From Bryobacterales bacterium (lineage in GTDB: Bacteria; Acidobacteriota; Terriglobia; Bryobacterales; Bryobacteraceae), in assembly GCA_020847045.1 (NCBI GenBank), contig JADLCT010000059.1, positions 164,388 through 228,387 on the forward strand: a stretch of DNA of 64,000 nucleotides, in the 5' to 3' direction. Shown here piece by piece: positions 8,148 to 17,807 of this stretch. Position 1 is the first letter of the stretch; every line of letters begins with the position of its first letter. A program made the position numbers and the translations under genes. The notes under the pieces are model-generated. The model ran no database searches. It saw only the letters and a program-made list of their open reading frames with translations, and was not told where the DNA came from.

Positions 8148-9038
8148 TCATCCCGTTTCCCAATCCTCGATGGAACGCGGCCAGTCCTTCCCCAACAGCC
8201 GCGACAGTCCTCGGTCGGCAAACACGCGACCGCCCGTCTGGCAACGGGCGCAGTAGTTGCACTCGTTCGCCGCGTAGCGGATGCGTTGCACCGGAGCACC
8301 GCACACCGGGCACGGTTGGCCGTACTTGCCATGTACGGCCATCTCCGGGCGGAACGCCGTGACGCCCTCGGGAAAGCCGCCCCGCGCCTCCGCGCGCAGG
8401 CGCACGATCCACTCTTGCATCACATGCACCACCGAGGCATGCAGGCGCGCCGCCTCGGCGGGCGCGAGCTTTCCGGTGAGCTGCAGCGGGGACAGACGGG
8501 CATGGTGCAGGATCTCGTCCGAGTAGGCGTTGCCGATGCCGCTGAACAGGCGGGGATGGACAAGCGCCCTCTTCAGCGTGTGCGCATGCCCGGAGAGCAC
8601 GGCGGCGAATTGAGCGGCCGTGGACGTCATCGGGTCGAGTCCGCCGGGGTCGAGCGCGCGCAGTCCCTCCTCGCCTCGCGCCAGGGTGAGCGAAGCGCGC
8701 CGCTGCGAACCGGCTTCCGTCAGGGTCAGTGTGCCGGCTGGAAAATCGAACGCGGCCAGCGCGTTCCGTCCGGCCAGTTTCGCGCCCGGCTTTTTCCAGT
8801 GCAGCCTTCCGGCGATCATCAGGTGCAACACCAGCCAGAGATCACCCTCCACGCCCACCGCGATCCGCTTGCCCACAAGGCGCAACGCGGCGACGCGGCG
8901 GCCGAAGGTCTCCTCGAGTTTGGGTTCGACGGAGCGGAGCAGGAACGGGCTGCCCAGACGGACGGCCTCCAGCGGCTGGCCTGCGATGCGTGCTTCGAGC
9001 GCCTCGATGTACACCGTGAGGTCTGGCAGCTCTGGCAT
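8148..9038 (-). CDS. Fpg/Nei family DNA glycosylase
   Basis: A 296-residue base-excision repair glycosylase/AP lyase. The N-terminus MPELPD supplies the Pro2 nucleophile and Glu3; this fixes the start at 9038, because Met must be followed directly by Pro (a second ATG at 9041 would put Met before it). Lys57 (VGKRI) matches the conserved beta-strand lysine. A helix-two-turn-helix region contains FSGIGNAYSDEIL, and the C-terminal zinc finger has CPVC and CARCQ followed by GGRVF, whose Arg contacts DNA. Whether it is closer to MutM or Nei is not clear. It is divergent from hrpB with only 21 bp between the two starts. Confidence 0.88.
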   Translation of the reverse strand: MPELPDLTVYIEALEARIAGQPLEAVRLGSPFLLRSVEPKLEETFGRRVAALRLVGKRIAVGVEGDLWLVLHLMIAGRLHWKKPGAKLAGRNALAAFDFPAGTLTLTEAGSQRRASLTLARGEEGLRALDPGGLDPMTSTAAQFAAVLSGHAHTLKRALVHPRLFSGIGNAYSDEILHHARLSPLQLTGKLAPAEAARLHASVVHVMQEWIVRLRAEARGGFPEGVTAFRPEMAVHGKYGQPCPVCGAPVQRIRYAANECNYCARCQTGGRVFADRGLSRLLGKDWPRSIEDWETG

Positions 9039-9059
9039 CATGGTCAGTCTAGCGCCCGC

Positions 9060-11390
9060 ATGAGCCGTACGCCCTCTCTTCCCGTCGACGCCCTGCTGCC
9101 GGAGATTCTCGCCCACCTCCGCGCCACGTCCAACCTTGTGCTGGAGGCCGAACCGGGGGCGGGCAAGACGACGCGCGTGCCTCCGGTGCTTCTCGAGTTC
9201 GGCGAGGTGCTGGTGCTGGAGCCCAGACGCGTGGCGGCGCGCATGGCGGCGCGGCGCGTGGCACAGGAGATGGGTGAGACGCCCGGAGGGACCGTTGGCT
9301 ACCAGGTTCGCTTCGATGAGGCGGCGGGCCCGCGCACGCGACTGCGGTTCCTGACCGAAGGCGTACTGACGCGCCGGCTGCTGGCCGACCCGGAGCTGCG
9401 CGGCGTGGCCGTGGTGGTGCTCGACGAGTTTCACGAGCGTCATCTGGACGGCGACGCGGCGCTGGCGCTGCTGCTGCGCCTGCAGCGCACGGCGCGGCCG
9501 GACCTGAAGCTGGTGGTGATGTCAGCCACGATCGAAGGCGGACGTGTCGCCGCGCATCTGGGCGGATGTCCCGTGGTGCGCAGCCGTGGGCGGTTGTTCG
9601 ACACCGTGGTCGAGTACACGCCCTTTGCCTCGGAGCCGCTGGAGGAGACTGTGGCCTCGGCGCTGGAGCGCGTGAGCACGGGCGGACTCGACGGCGACGT
9701 GCTGGTGTTTCTTCCGGGGGCGCGCGAAATTCGCGCCGCGATGCGCGCTTGCGAACGCACGCTCGCCCGGCTGGACGCCGAAGGGCTGCCGTTGTTCGGC
9801 GATCTGCCGCCCGAGGAACAGGACCGCGCCCTGCTGCCATCGCCCCGGCGCAAGGTGATCTTCTCGACCAATGTGGCCGAAAGCTCGCTCACAATCGAGG
9901 GTGTCCGCGTGGTGATCGATTCAGGCCTGGCGCGCGTGGCGCGCGATTCGGTGCACACGGGGCTGCCCGAACTATATGTCACGCGCATCAGCCAGGCCAG
10001 CGCCACGCAGCGCGCTGGTCGCGCCGGGCGCACCGGACCGGGCCGCGTGGTGCGCCTGTATCCGCGGGAGGACCTGCTGCGGCGTCCGGCTCAAGACACG
10101 CCGGAGATTCTGCGACGCGAGTTGAGCGGTCTGTGCCTGGAACTGCAAGCCATGCGCGTGGGTGATCCCGAGGCGCTTCCGTGGTTGGATGCGCCACCGG
10201 AGGCATCGCTCGCGGCCGCACGCGAGTTGTTGAAGCGCATCGGAGCGTCCGGCGGCGACCAGGCGGCCATGGCGCGCCTGCCACTGCATCCGCGTCTGTC
10301 GGCCATGTGTATCGAGGCCGGGCGCAGGGGTGCGAGCGAGTTGGCCTGCGAGGCGGCGGCTCTGCTGAGCGCGGGCGAGTATGGACGCGAGTCACGAGGC
10401 GGGATGGATCTGTTGGACGCCCTGCATCGCGAGCCGTCGTTCACGGCACGCCGCATTCGCGACCAGGTGGCGCGCATCGTAAAGCCGCGGCGTGGCGCGC
10501 GCGACGAGGCGGGCCTGCTGCACGCCGTGCTGCGCGGTTATGCCGACCGCCTGCGCCGGCTGCGCGACGGCAGCCTGGCCGTGGCGCTCGACATTGAGGA
10601 GCGCAAGGACCGCGGCGAACCGCTGTTGCGGCTGTATGCGCGGGTCGAGCCCGAGTGGCTGATCGACCTGTGGCCGGAGCGCGTCGAGGAGCGCGACACG
10701 GTGGAGTGGCATCGCACGGGCGAGCGTGTGGAACGTGTCAGCGCGCTGGTGTTCGACGGCCTGGTGCTCGAAGAAACGCGCGGACGGGCCGTGGACCCGG
10801 CGCGCGCGGCGGCGCTGCTGGCGGCCAAGGCTCTCGAAACCGGACTGCACCGGTTCGCCGGCCAGGAGGAACTGGCCGCCTACCATTTGCGCCGGGCCTT
10901 TGCCGCCGGGTCGTGCGGAGTGCCGCCTTTGGACGAAGAAGTGGTGCGGGAGACGCTCGAGTCGCTGTGCCAGGGTTTGACCAGCTTTTCCGAACTGGCC
11001 GTGGCCTGCCGCGACGGGGCGTTCTGTAAAGCGTTGGATGCCCGCCTGGACGCCGGTGCGCGGAGGCGCTTCGAGGAGTTGGCCCCGGCTCGTCTGCGCC
11101 TGCCCAGCGGACGGACGGCCGCCGTGCGCTACGAACCCGGCAAGCCGCCCGTGGTGGCGGCGCGGTTGCAGGAGTTCTTCGGCATGAAGGAGTCGCCGAG
11201 AATCGGGGGCGCGACGCCGCTGTTGATCGAGTTGCTCGCGCCCAACATGCGTCCGGTGCAAACGACGACGGACCTGGCGGGCTTCTGGGCGCGGCTGTAT
11301 CCGCAACTGCGGCGCGAGTTGGGCCGGCGTTATCCGAAACACTCCTGGCCGGAGGATCCGCTAACGGCTTCGCCGCCTGAGCGGCGGTAG
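9060..11390 (+). CDS. hrpB: ATP-dependent helicase HrpB
   Basis: A 776-residue DEAH-box helicase of the HrpB type. Motif I is GAGKTT (33-38), motif II is DEFHER (about 121-126), motif III is VMSATI, motif V TNVAESSLTI and motif VI QRAGRAGRTGPG. The HA2-like domain follows and the C-terminal HrpB-specific region is present to the end (GATPLLIELLAPN). Length is slightly below the usual 800-840. The open frame continues 5' to 8100 but only antisense to the glycosylase; ATG 9060 starts the conserved part (LPVDALLPEILAHL). The cellular role of HrpB is poorly defined; related HrpA acts on stalled ribosomes and RNA. Confidence 0.93.
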   Translation: MSRTPSLPVDALLPEILAHLRATSNLVLEAEPGAGKTTRVPPVLLEFGEVLVLEPRRVAARMAARRVAQEMGETPGGTVGYQVRFDEAAGPRTRLRFLTEGVLTRRLLADPELRGVAVVVLDEFHERHLDGDAALALLLRLQRTARPDLKLVVMSATIEGGRVAAHLGGCPVVRSRGRLFDTVVEYTPFASEPLEETVASALERVSTGGLDGDVLVFLPGAREIRAAMRACERTLARLDAEGLPLFGDLPPEEQDRALLPSPRRKVIFSTNVAESSLTIEGVRVVIDSGLARVARDSVHTGLPELYVTRISQASATQRAGRAGRTGPGRVVRLYPREDLLRRPAQDTPEILRRELSGLCLELQAMRVGDPEALPWLDAPPEASLAAARELLKRIGASGGDQAAMARLPLHPRLSAMCIEAGRRGASELACEAAALLSAGEYGRESRGGMDLLDALHREPSFTARRIRDQVARIVKPRRGARDEAGLLHAVLRGYADRLRRLRDGSLAVALDIEERKDRGEPLLRLYARVEPEWLIDLWPERVEERDTVEWHRTGERVERVSALVFDGLVLEETRGRAVDPARAAALLAAKALETGLHRFAGQEELAAYHLRRAFAAGSCGVPPLDEEVVRETLESLCQGLTSFSELAVACRDGAFCKALDARLDAGARRRFEELAPARLRLPSGRTAAVRYEPGKPPVVAARLQEFFGMKESPRIGGATPLLIELLAPNMRPVQTTTDLAGFWARLYPQLRRELGRRYPKHSWPEDPLTASPPERR

Positions 11391-11418
11391 AAGACGGCGG
11401 CGCGGGCGGCGCGCCACC

Positions 11419-13857
11419 ATGGCGGGCTATTGGAATCCGGCCAGAGCGGCCAGGTCTGTCTCGGTTCTGCGTTCCTGTACACAGAGAAGGGTTGCTTTGG
11501 CAGGCGAAAGTGAGCAGCGGCCGTTCAGGATGGGCAGGTTGCCGAATTCGGCGAAGGTTTGCGAATCCCGGCTTTGGAACGAGTACCCTTTTTGGCAAAA
11601 CGGCCCAATTCGACGGGTGATCGCCCGCTACCCTTTGCCGAACACGACGTTCGCCGGTCACGGCTTCCATTGGATCGGCAGTCCCAACAATTACGTGACC
11701 AATAACCAGGAGATGGGCCGCTGGGATCACAATTTCACGGACAACAGCAGGCTCATGTTCCGCTATGTGCAGGAGGATCAAGGCGCCGTCAATTACCAGC
11801 CGGGCTGGACCGGCGGCCAGTTTCCTTCCGTAAACAGCGACCTCTTCTTTGCCAGCAAGAATCTGGTTGCGAACCTCACCCATATTCTGAGCCCGCGCTT
11901 GCTGAACGTTGCCCAGTTCGGCTATAACGCCCGGCCCTTTGGACTTGTCGATGGCAAGACCTCGGACCCGAAGCTGCTTTCCCGCGAAGGGTTTACTTAT
12001 ACCGGGTTGTTTCCGGAAACCAGCGGATCCTGGCCGCGCCATCGCGGCTTCGATGGGTTCGACAGCATCAAACACCGCTCGAATTACCGGAACAAGATGG
12101 AGATCTTCCAGGCCCAGGACAATCTCTCCTTTACGGCCGGCGCGCATAACTTCAAAGTTGGATTCGATTGGAGTTCCGGCCGGCTCGGCGAACCCGCGAA
12201 TGGCTCTGGCGATTACACCGCGGGCTACTTCAGGTTCCGCGATACGCGCAACATGCTGCTTGGCAATGTCCGCTCCTACCAGGAAGAGCAGGCGCAGAAC
12301 GTGGAGTCCAGCCGTATGACCGATTTGGGAATCTATGCGGCCGGCACCTGGAAGCTGACCACCAGTCTCACGCTGGACGTAGGACTGCGCTGGCAATACC
12401 TCAGCCCGGCCCGCTCCATTAAGAACAACATTTCGAACTTTTGTCCGGGCCTTTATGACCGTTCGCGATGCTCGACTGCGGCCTTCGACGGCGACGGTCT
12501 GCTCGATCCGCGCCGCTGCGACACCATGAACGGCATCGTCACGCCTGCCTCGCCGAATGCGGTGAGTGCGGCGCTGGTCCAACGTCATTTTCAGAATTGG
12601 GAGCCTCGCTTTGGCATCGCCTGGACCCCCTTGGCGAGCCGGCGGCTGGTCTTCCGCGGCGGCGGCGGGATATTCCACGGCCGGGACGCCGGTTCCCTGA
12701 CGAGCGCGCTCGGACTGCCGCCGCCGTTCAACCGCACCGTCGAGTTGACCAGCCTCTCGTTTGCGGCGCTATCTCCGGGCAGGCTCTCACCCTTCAACCC
12801 TGACACGCCCCAGGCGCCCACGTTCCTGCAAACGCTCGACCCGGTGTACAAGACGCCAACCAGCTACCAGTACAGTTTTGGCGTTCAGTATGAACTGGCG
12901 CCGCGATCCACCTTCGATGTGAGCTATGCCGGAAGCCGCCAGATTCATCAAGGGCGCAACCGCGATATCAACCAGGTCCCCGCGCAGTACCGGAAGGGTG
13001 TGTTCGAGGGCGATACGAATCCGGACCTGGTCAGGCCCTTCCTCGGATTCTCGAATATTTACGTCAATGAACGTGCCGGCACGACGCGTTACAACTCGCT
13101 GCAAGGCCTCTTCAGCCACCGCATGGGCAGAGGGTTTACCTTCCAGGCGGCGTATGCCTGGGCCACCACCATCTCCACGGCCGGGAACCGCGATTCGGAA
13201 GCCATTGATTCCGCCGTCTACGATGCGTACAACCCCTCTCTTGAAAAAGGGTTCTCTTCCGCCGATCAGCGTCATTCGCTCACGTTGAACTACAACTGGG
13301 AGTTGCCGTTCTTCCACAACGCGAGGGGCATCACCCGAACCATTCTGGGCGGTTGGAGGCTTTCGGGGGTGACGGCGTTTCGCGGGGGGCTCCCGGCGAG
13401 CGTGTGCTCGGGAGGCGGCTACGCCGGTCTGTTTGGCTCCGAATGTGAGCGGACGAACCTCATCGGGAAGCCCAATCTTTCAAGGGGCCAGCGAAGCATG
13501 CTTCACTACTTCAATACGGATGCGTTTGTCCTCCAGGCGCCAGGCACGATCGGGAATGCCGCCAAAGGTATTGTCCGCATGCCGGGAGTGAATGATTGGG
13601 ACATATCCGCCTTTAAGGAATTCCGCCTGCCCGTGTTTCCATCCCGCGCCCCAGGCGAGGAAGCGCTGCTGCAAGTTCGCGCGGATTTCTTCAATGCCTT
13701 CAACCACACCCAGTTCTGCGGTGTGGATACCGAATTCGTTCCGCTCCGGGATGCCACGGGGTCGCCCGCCGACCCGGGCACCGGGTTCGGAGCGGTAAAT
13801 TGCGCGCGGGCGCCACGCTCAGCGGGCCTGCCCATCAAAAAAGGCACTATTCCCTAG
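11419..13857 (+). CDS. 5'-truncated TonB-dependent receptor (Oar-like), probable decayed gene
   Basis: The frame could encode 812 residues, but homology-like sequence starts only near residue 66 (ARYPLPNT, then NYVTNN and DHNFTDNSRLMFRY), which in Oar-like receptors lies about one third into the protein. The expected signal peptide, carboxypeptidase-like domain and plug are missing, and hrpB ends just 28 bp upstream, leaving no room for them. The first 65 residues look like random translation. The remainder is an outer-membrane beta-barrel (FRGGGGIFHGR, SYQYSFGVQYEL, GWRLSGVTAFRGG, ADFFNAFNHTQF). The end (GLPIKKGTIP) lacks the usual aromatic C-terminal strand. No frameshift is visible inside. 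Read as a remnant, not a working transporter. Confidence 0.7.
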   Translation: MAGYWNPARAARSVSVLRSCTQRRVALAGESEQRPFRMGRLPNSAKVCESRLWNEYPFWQNGPIRRVIARYPLPNTTFAGHGFHWIGSPNNYVTNNQEMGRWDHNFTDNSRLMFRYVQEDQGAVNYQPGWTGGQFPSVNSDLFFASKNLVANLTHILSPRLLNVAQFGYNARPFGLVDGKTSDPKLLSREGFTYTGLFPETSGSWPRHRGFDGFDSIKHRSNYRNKMEIFQAQDNLSFTAGAHNFKVGFDWSSGRLGEPANGSGDYTAGYFRFRDTRNMLLGNVRSYQEEQAQNVESSRMTDLGIYAAGTWKLTTSLTLDVGLRWQYLSPARSIKNNISNFCPGLYDRSRCSTAAFDGDGLLDPRRCDTMNGIVTPASPNAVSAALVQRHFQNWEPRFGIAWTPLASRRLVFRGGGGIFHGRDAGSLTSALGLPPPFNRTVELTSLSFAALSPGRLSPFNPDTPQAPTFLQTLDPVYKTPTSYQYSFGVQYELAPRSTFDVSYAGSRQIHQGRNRDINQVPAQYRKGVFEGDTNPDLVRPFLGFSNIYVNERAGTTRYNSLQGLFSHRMGRGFTFQAAYAWATTISTAGNRDSEAIDSAVYDAYNPSLEKGFSSADQRHSLTLNYNWELPFFHNARGITRTILGGWRLSGVTAFRGGLPASVCSGGGYAGLFGSECERTNLIGKPNLSRGQRSMLHYFNTDAFVLQAPGTIGNAAKGIVRMPGVNDWDISAFKEFRLPVFPSRAPGEEALLQVRADFFNAFNHTQFCGVDTEFVPLRDATGSPADPGTGFGAVNCARAPRSAGLPIKKGTIP

Positions 13858-13891
13858 CCGGCCGCCGCTTCGGAGCCGATAAGGAACTAGC

Positions 13892-15253
13892 ATGGGAATC
13901 ACGCCGCTCAAGTTCACGGGAATTAGCAGTTTTTCCGAGGATTTTCAGACAATTCTCTCGCGCGCTGTCTCCATCGCTTCCCTGCCGTTGCAGCAACTGC
14001 AGAACGATCAGACAGAGATGCTGGCAAAGAAGCAGTCCTTATCCAGCCTCAGAAGCGCCGTGTCCGATTTGGCAATTGCCATTGAGGCGCTCGGAGAAGT
14101 GGGGGCCACGCGGAGCCTGAGCGTGAGTTCCACGAACACGAACCGGGTCACGGTTTCCAAGAGCGGGAACGCCAGCAATGGGCTGTATCACCTCACCAAC
14201 ATCACATCGGTAGCCTCGGTGGCAAGCGAGAACTTCCTCACCGGAGTGGACACGCAAGACGCCACGCCGGTGGATGGAGATGGGGAGCTTGAACTGGTTC
14301 TGGGAACCCAGACCTACGCAGTTTCGCTAGACGGCGCCAGCAACAACCTGCTCGGCCTGCGCGATGCCATCAATCACTCCGGTGCGGCGGTGACAGCGAA
14401 CATCATCAACTCCGGAACGGAGACAGCCACTTACTACCTGTCGGTAACCGCGCAGCAGCCCGGCGAAACCGTGCTAGCCCTGCGTTCGGAGGCGGGGAAT
14501 TCCAATTCCAATCTCCTCGGTTCGGGTAATCAGGGCTCCAATGCCGAGTTTGAGCTGAACGGAATTCCGATCACTCGTGGTGACAACACGATATCGGATG
14601 TCATCGATGGCCTCACCCTGACCATCCTGGATACGACTGAGCCGGGCGAGCAGGTGAGCATCGCGGCAAATTCCTCACGGGGAACTTTCGCCACCCGGTT
14701 GAATGATTTGGTTGCGGCCTACAATGCGGCGGCCTCCGCCGTTAATGCTCACATTGGCGACGATGCGGGCGTACTGAGCGGCGACGCCATTTTGCGGCAG
14801 ATCCAAGGTGCTCTCCGGCGGATGAACGGCTACGCGAACGGAGGCGAGGTGGGTTCGCTGGCGGCGCTTGGCATCGAGTTGGACAAGACCGGCACGATGA
14901 GCTTCGATACAGCAAAGTTTTATTCCCTGAGTACTTCGCAGTTCGAGTCCGCGTTGGATCTGATGGGTACGCGAGAGACCGGCTTCGGAGCGCTGGCTCA
15001 GCGGCTGGACGAAATCAGTAACCCGGTCTCGGGCCTGATTAAGAAGCAGCAGGACGCACTCGATCAAAGCGATGACCGGATCGACCGGCAAGTCGAGGCA
15101 ATGAGCGAACGGATCGCGGTGATGCAGAGCAGCCTGGCCATAAGACTGCAACAGGCCGATGTCCTCATCAGCCAGTTCGCCTCGCAGCAGTCGCAGTTGG
15201 AGGCGGTGGTGAAATCGCTCAACACCATGTCCTTCGGCAAGGAGAAAGGCTAG
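13892..15253 (+). CDS. fliD: Flagellar filament cap protein FliD
   Basis: A 453-residue hook-associated protein 2. The N-terminal FliD_N coiled region (about 10-105) starts with FTGISSFSEDFQTILSRAVSIASLP, a variable middle domain follows (110-240), and the C-terminal FliD_C coiled-coil ends in the pattern QQADVLISQFASQQSQLEAVVKSL. The ATG at 13892 has AAGGAAC upstream. Its stop overlaps the GTG of the following small gene. FliD caps the growing filament and may itself be modified by the neighbouring sugar pathway. A GCCGATAA at 13875-13882 resembles a sigma-28 -10 box but is too close to the start for a normal leader. Confidence 0.93.
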   Translation: MGITPLKFTGISSFSEDFQTILSRAVSIASLPLQQLQNDQTEMLAKKQSLSSLRSAVSDLAIAIEALGEVGATRSLSVSSTNTNRVTVSKSGNASNGLYHLTNITSVASVASENFLTGVDTQDATPVDGDGELELVLGTQTYAVSLDGASNNLLGLRDAINHSGAAVTANIINSGTETATYYLSVTAQQPGETVLALRSEAGNSNSNLLGSGNQGSNAEFELNGIPITRGDNTISDVIDGLTLTILDTTEPGEQVSIAANSSRGTFATRLNDLVAAYNAAASAVNAHIGDDAGVLSGDAILRQIQGALRRMNGYANGGEVGSLAALGIELDKTGTMSFDTAKFYSLSTSQFESALDLMGTRETGFGALAQRLDEISNPVSGLIKKQQDALDQSDDRIDRQVEAMSERIAVMQSSLAIRLQQADVLISQFASQQSQLEAVVKSLNTMSFGKEKG

Positions 15254-15576
15254 TGAGCCGCTGGTCCAATATACTCGCCGAACTCGATCACATTGATTTC
15301 GCCTTGTGCCGGGAATCCGAACCCGGCTCTCTCTCCTACTGGCTGCAAAGACGCGCTTCGCTTCTGGAGAGCATGAGCGGAGCCGGTGACGCGCCTTCCG
15401 ATCGAGCCGAACAGGTCCGGCTGGCGCAAGCCGTCCAGCGGGGCAGGGAACAGTTGGAGCAATGGAGCCGGCAGCGTGACGGACTTCGCGCCGAGGCGGG
15501 TAACCTGCATGTCTGCCGCAGGATGGTCCAGGCGCTCCGGCCTGCCCGTGGTTCTTACTTCAGCATCGAGAGCTAG
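15253..15576 (+). CDS. Small helical protein, candidate FliT-type FliD chaperone
   Basis: A 107-residue, mostly helical protein with charged heptad-like spacing, starting at a GTG that overlaps the fliD stop (TAGTG). It follows fliD directly, the position taken by fliS/fliT in many flagellar loci, and size fits FliT (about 100-120). There is no diagnostic motif, so the FliT suggestion rests on context. Two cysteines (about 19 and 88) are present but not spaced as a metal site. Confidence 0.55.
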   Translation: MSRWSNILAELDHIDFALCRESEPGSLSYWLQRRASLLESMSGAGDAPSDRAEQVRLAQAVQRGREQLEQWSRQRDGLRAEAGNLHVCRRMVQALRPARGSYFSIES

Positions 15577-15851
15577 CGTGCCGTCCCGGGATTGCCGGAA
15601 CGCCGTCAGACTGAAATCGGTGATCGGATTCGCTGGAATATGCGGCGAGGCGCCCGATCTCCTCCAGGCTTCCCGCGCCAGCATCGCTGCTCAGCATGCC
15701 CGCCGTGCCGTATGAGCTTCGAACGCAAAATCAGCCCGGCTGCACACTGTCAGTACGAGGGACTGCTCTTGCAGGGCGGTAACTGCCGCGCGAAAACTCA
15801 CGTCTGGCTTAAGCGAACGTGTGCTGCCGAGGGGTTGGGGAGCTTTTGGGG
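15577..15851 (+). other. Convergent intergenic region between the FliT-like gene and the TPR-GT9 gene
   Basis: About 275 bp between two convergent genes. A 45-codon frame from GTG 15578 to 15715 is possible but has no recognisable content or good RBS. No clear terminator with a T-run was found. I see nothing else in it. Confidence 0.4.
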
Positions 15852-17807
15852 CTAACGGTGCTTCGCCTCGACACCTGCTTGCAAGCAATTGGCCACACGC
15901 GCTACAACGGAAGCCCATTGACCGGGCTGGTCTTGCCGGAACAACCGCATCGAAGGATACCAGAGCGAATCTTCACGCTCCAATTGCCAGCGCCAATCGG
16001 CGGCGAATGGCAGAAGGGTCCAAACGGGCTTTCCCAGCGTGGCTGCCAAGTGCGCCACCATCGTGTCCACGGAGATGACAAGATCCAGCCCTTGCAGAAG
16101 AGACGCCAGATCAGCCACCGTCCCATCGGGTTGTTCCACAACCTCGAGTTGCCAGGTATTCCCAAGCGAATCCATCTCGCTCACGGCTGGGCCGCGTTGC
16201 AGAGAGATGAGCCGCACACCCTGCAGTTGGGCGAGGGGGGCCAGCTCGGCGAGTGGTATGGACCGGTTCCGCCCCTTTATGTGGTCGGGATGCCCGGCCC
16301 AGCACAGCCCTACCTTCTTTCCAGCGCCGCCCACCAGGGCCGCCGCGGCGACAGGGACCGGAAACCAAACCGGTGGGATCTCCGGAAAGCAACCAGCCAG
16401 ACTCAACAACGGAATGTGGTAATCCGTGCAGGGCGGCACGTTGCCGCGCTCCACTACCTCGATGTCAGGCAACCCCTTGAGTAACGAATGGAGACGTGGC
16501 TGGACCTCGAACACCACTCGAGCGCCACCTTCGGTCAGCAACCGAAGGTAGCGAAGGAACTGGATTGTATCCCCCAGTCCCTGTTCGCTCCACACCAGAA
16601 TGGCTCTGCCCTCCAACCGTTGGCCCCGCCAGCGTGGCGAGGAGAACTTACGGCGCGGAAATCCGGCTTGTTCCAGGCGGGCCTCATACAACTGCCAGCC
16701 CCGGCGGAAATCCCCCGCGGCGAGCGAAGCGAGTGATAGATTCCAACGTGAGTCGACGTGCGCTGGCTGGCGCGCAAGGGCGCGTTCGAAGCAAGTCTTG
16801 GCATCGGGCAGCCGGTTCTCAGCCAGGCAAAGTGCACCGAGGTTGTTGAGCGCATCGGCATGCCCCGGATCGGCCACCAACAAGAGCTCATACTGCGTTC
16901 GGGCCTCGCCAACGCGGCCTGTATTCTGCAGCGTGAGTGCAAGGTTGTAGCGGGCATCGGAATAGCCGGGGCGAATGGCGAGGGCGCGTTCGTAAGCGGC
17001 GATGGCTCCCTGCGTGTCTTGTTCGGCTTGCAGGAGATGGCCCAGATTGTTATGTGCCTCGGCGCAATGGAAGTCCAGATCGATGGCGCGTTCGTAACAG
17101 CCGCGAGCCTCTGGCAGCAGGCGCAAGGCGCTGGCCGCGAGGCCGCGGTGGTACCAGGCCGCGGTCAGCGTGGAAGCGTGCCGGCAGGCCTCCGTATACA
17201 AGTCTCTTGCCCGGCGCCAGTCTCCACCGCTGGCCGCTTCGTGGCCGCACTGCAGCAGCGCTCGAGCGCAATTGTCAGCCGCCTCGGTATAGGCGGGATC
17301 CAGCGCGAGAGCAGCCTTAAAATCCTGGCAGGCCTCCGCGCAGCGCCCCTGGGCAGCCCGGACATGGCCCAGCGCGTTGCGCAGCTCCGGACTGGCTCCG
17401 TCGCATTGCACGGCGGAAAGGAGCACACTCTCCGCCTCAGCGCTGTGGCCGGACTCAGACAAGGCCCGCCCGAGCTTGCCTAGCGTCGGCGCATGCAGTG
17501 GCTCCATCCGCAGTACTTGCCGGTAGGAGGCGATCGCTCCCTCCAGATCGCCCGCGCGGCGCAGGGCCAAACCGAGGTTGGCCAGGTAGACCGGATGTGG
17601 GCGCAGCTCCAAGGCGCGGCTCAACAGGCTCAGCGCCCGGCCGTGCTCGCCCTGCTCGCTTAGCAGGAGCCCAAGCAAGTGGAGCGCGTCGGCATGCTCG
17701 GGCGCCTCAGTGAGAGTCTCACAGTAAAGCCGGGCGGCTGCGATGTGATTGCCCGCCCGGTGTTCGGCCAGCCCCGCCTGCAGCAATTCAGAAGCAGTCA
17801 TCGGCAC
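15852..17807 (-). CDS. TPR protein with GT9-like glycosyltransferase domain
   Basis: A 651-residue protein. Residues about 5-380 are roughly ten tetratricopeptide repeats (for example AEAHNNLGHLLQAEQDTQGA and its neighbours), and about 385-650 form a domain of the glycosyltransferase family 9/heptosyltransferase fold: WSEQGLGDTIQFLRYL, VGLCWAG, and DLVISVDTMVAHLAATLGKPVW, whose D-T-M-x-A-H-L-A is the family's nucleotide-sugar end motif. Such TPR-glycosyltransferase proteins are frequent next to flagellins and are thought to glycosylate proteins. It is the last gene of the minus-strand 13-gene operon and overlaps the E1 beta gene by 10 nt. A heptose-related donor made by the same operon would be a logical substrate (inference). 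Confidence 0.85.
   Translation of the reverse strand: MPMTASELLQAGLAEHRAGNHIAAARLYCETLTEAPEHADALHLLGLLLSEQGEHGRALSLLSRALELRPHPVYLANLGLALRRAGDLEGAIASYRQVLRMEPLHAPTLGKLGRALSESGHSAEAESVLLSAVQCDGASPELRNALGHVRAAQGRCAEACQDFKAALALDPAYTEAADNCARALLQCGHEAASGGDWRRARDLYTEACRHASTLTAAWYHRGLAASALRLLPEARGCYERAIDLDFHCAEAHNNLGHLLQAEQDTQGAIAAYERALAIRPGYSDARYNLALTLQNTGRVGEARTQYELLLVADPGHADALNNLGALCLAENRLPDAKTCFERALARQPAHVDSRWNLSLASLAAGDFRRGWQLYEARLEQAGFPRRKFSSPRWRGQRLEGRAILVWSEQGLGDTIQFLRYLRLLTEGGARVVFEVQPRLHSLLKGLPDIEVVERGNVPPCTDYHIPLLSLAGCFPEIPPVWFPVPVAAAALVGGAGKKVGLCWAGHPDHIKGRNRSIPLAELAPLAQLQGVRLISLQRGPAVSEMDSLGNTWQLEVVEQPDGTVADLASLLQGLDLVISVDTMVAHLAATLGKPVWTLLPFAADWRWQLEREDSLWYPSMRLFRQDQPGQWASVVARVANCLQAGVEAKHR

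Noticed and set aside
10738..12678. Minus-strand open frame of 646 codons
   Set aside because: Covers the ends of hrpB and the receptor remnant on the other strand; no recognisable protein content.
13875..13882. GCCGATAA, an exact sigma-28 -10 box before fliD
   Set aside because: No TAAA-like -35 at 15 nt, and it is only 9 nt from the ATG, so a normal promoter is unlikely; probably chance.
15578..15715. Possible 45-codon gene after the FliT-like gene
   Set aside because: Weak start, no ribosome binding site and no recognisable sequence; left as intergenic.
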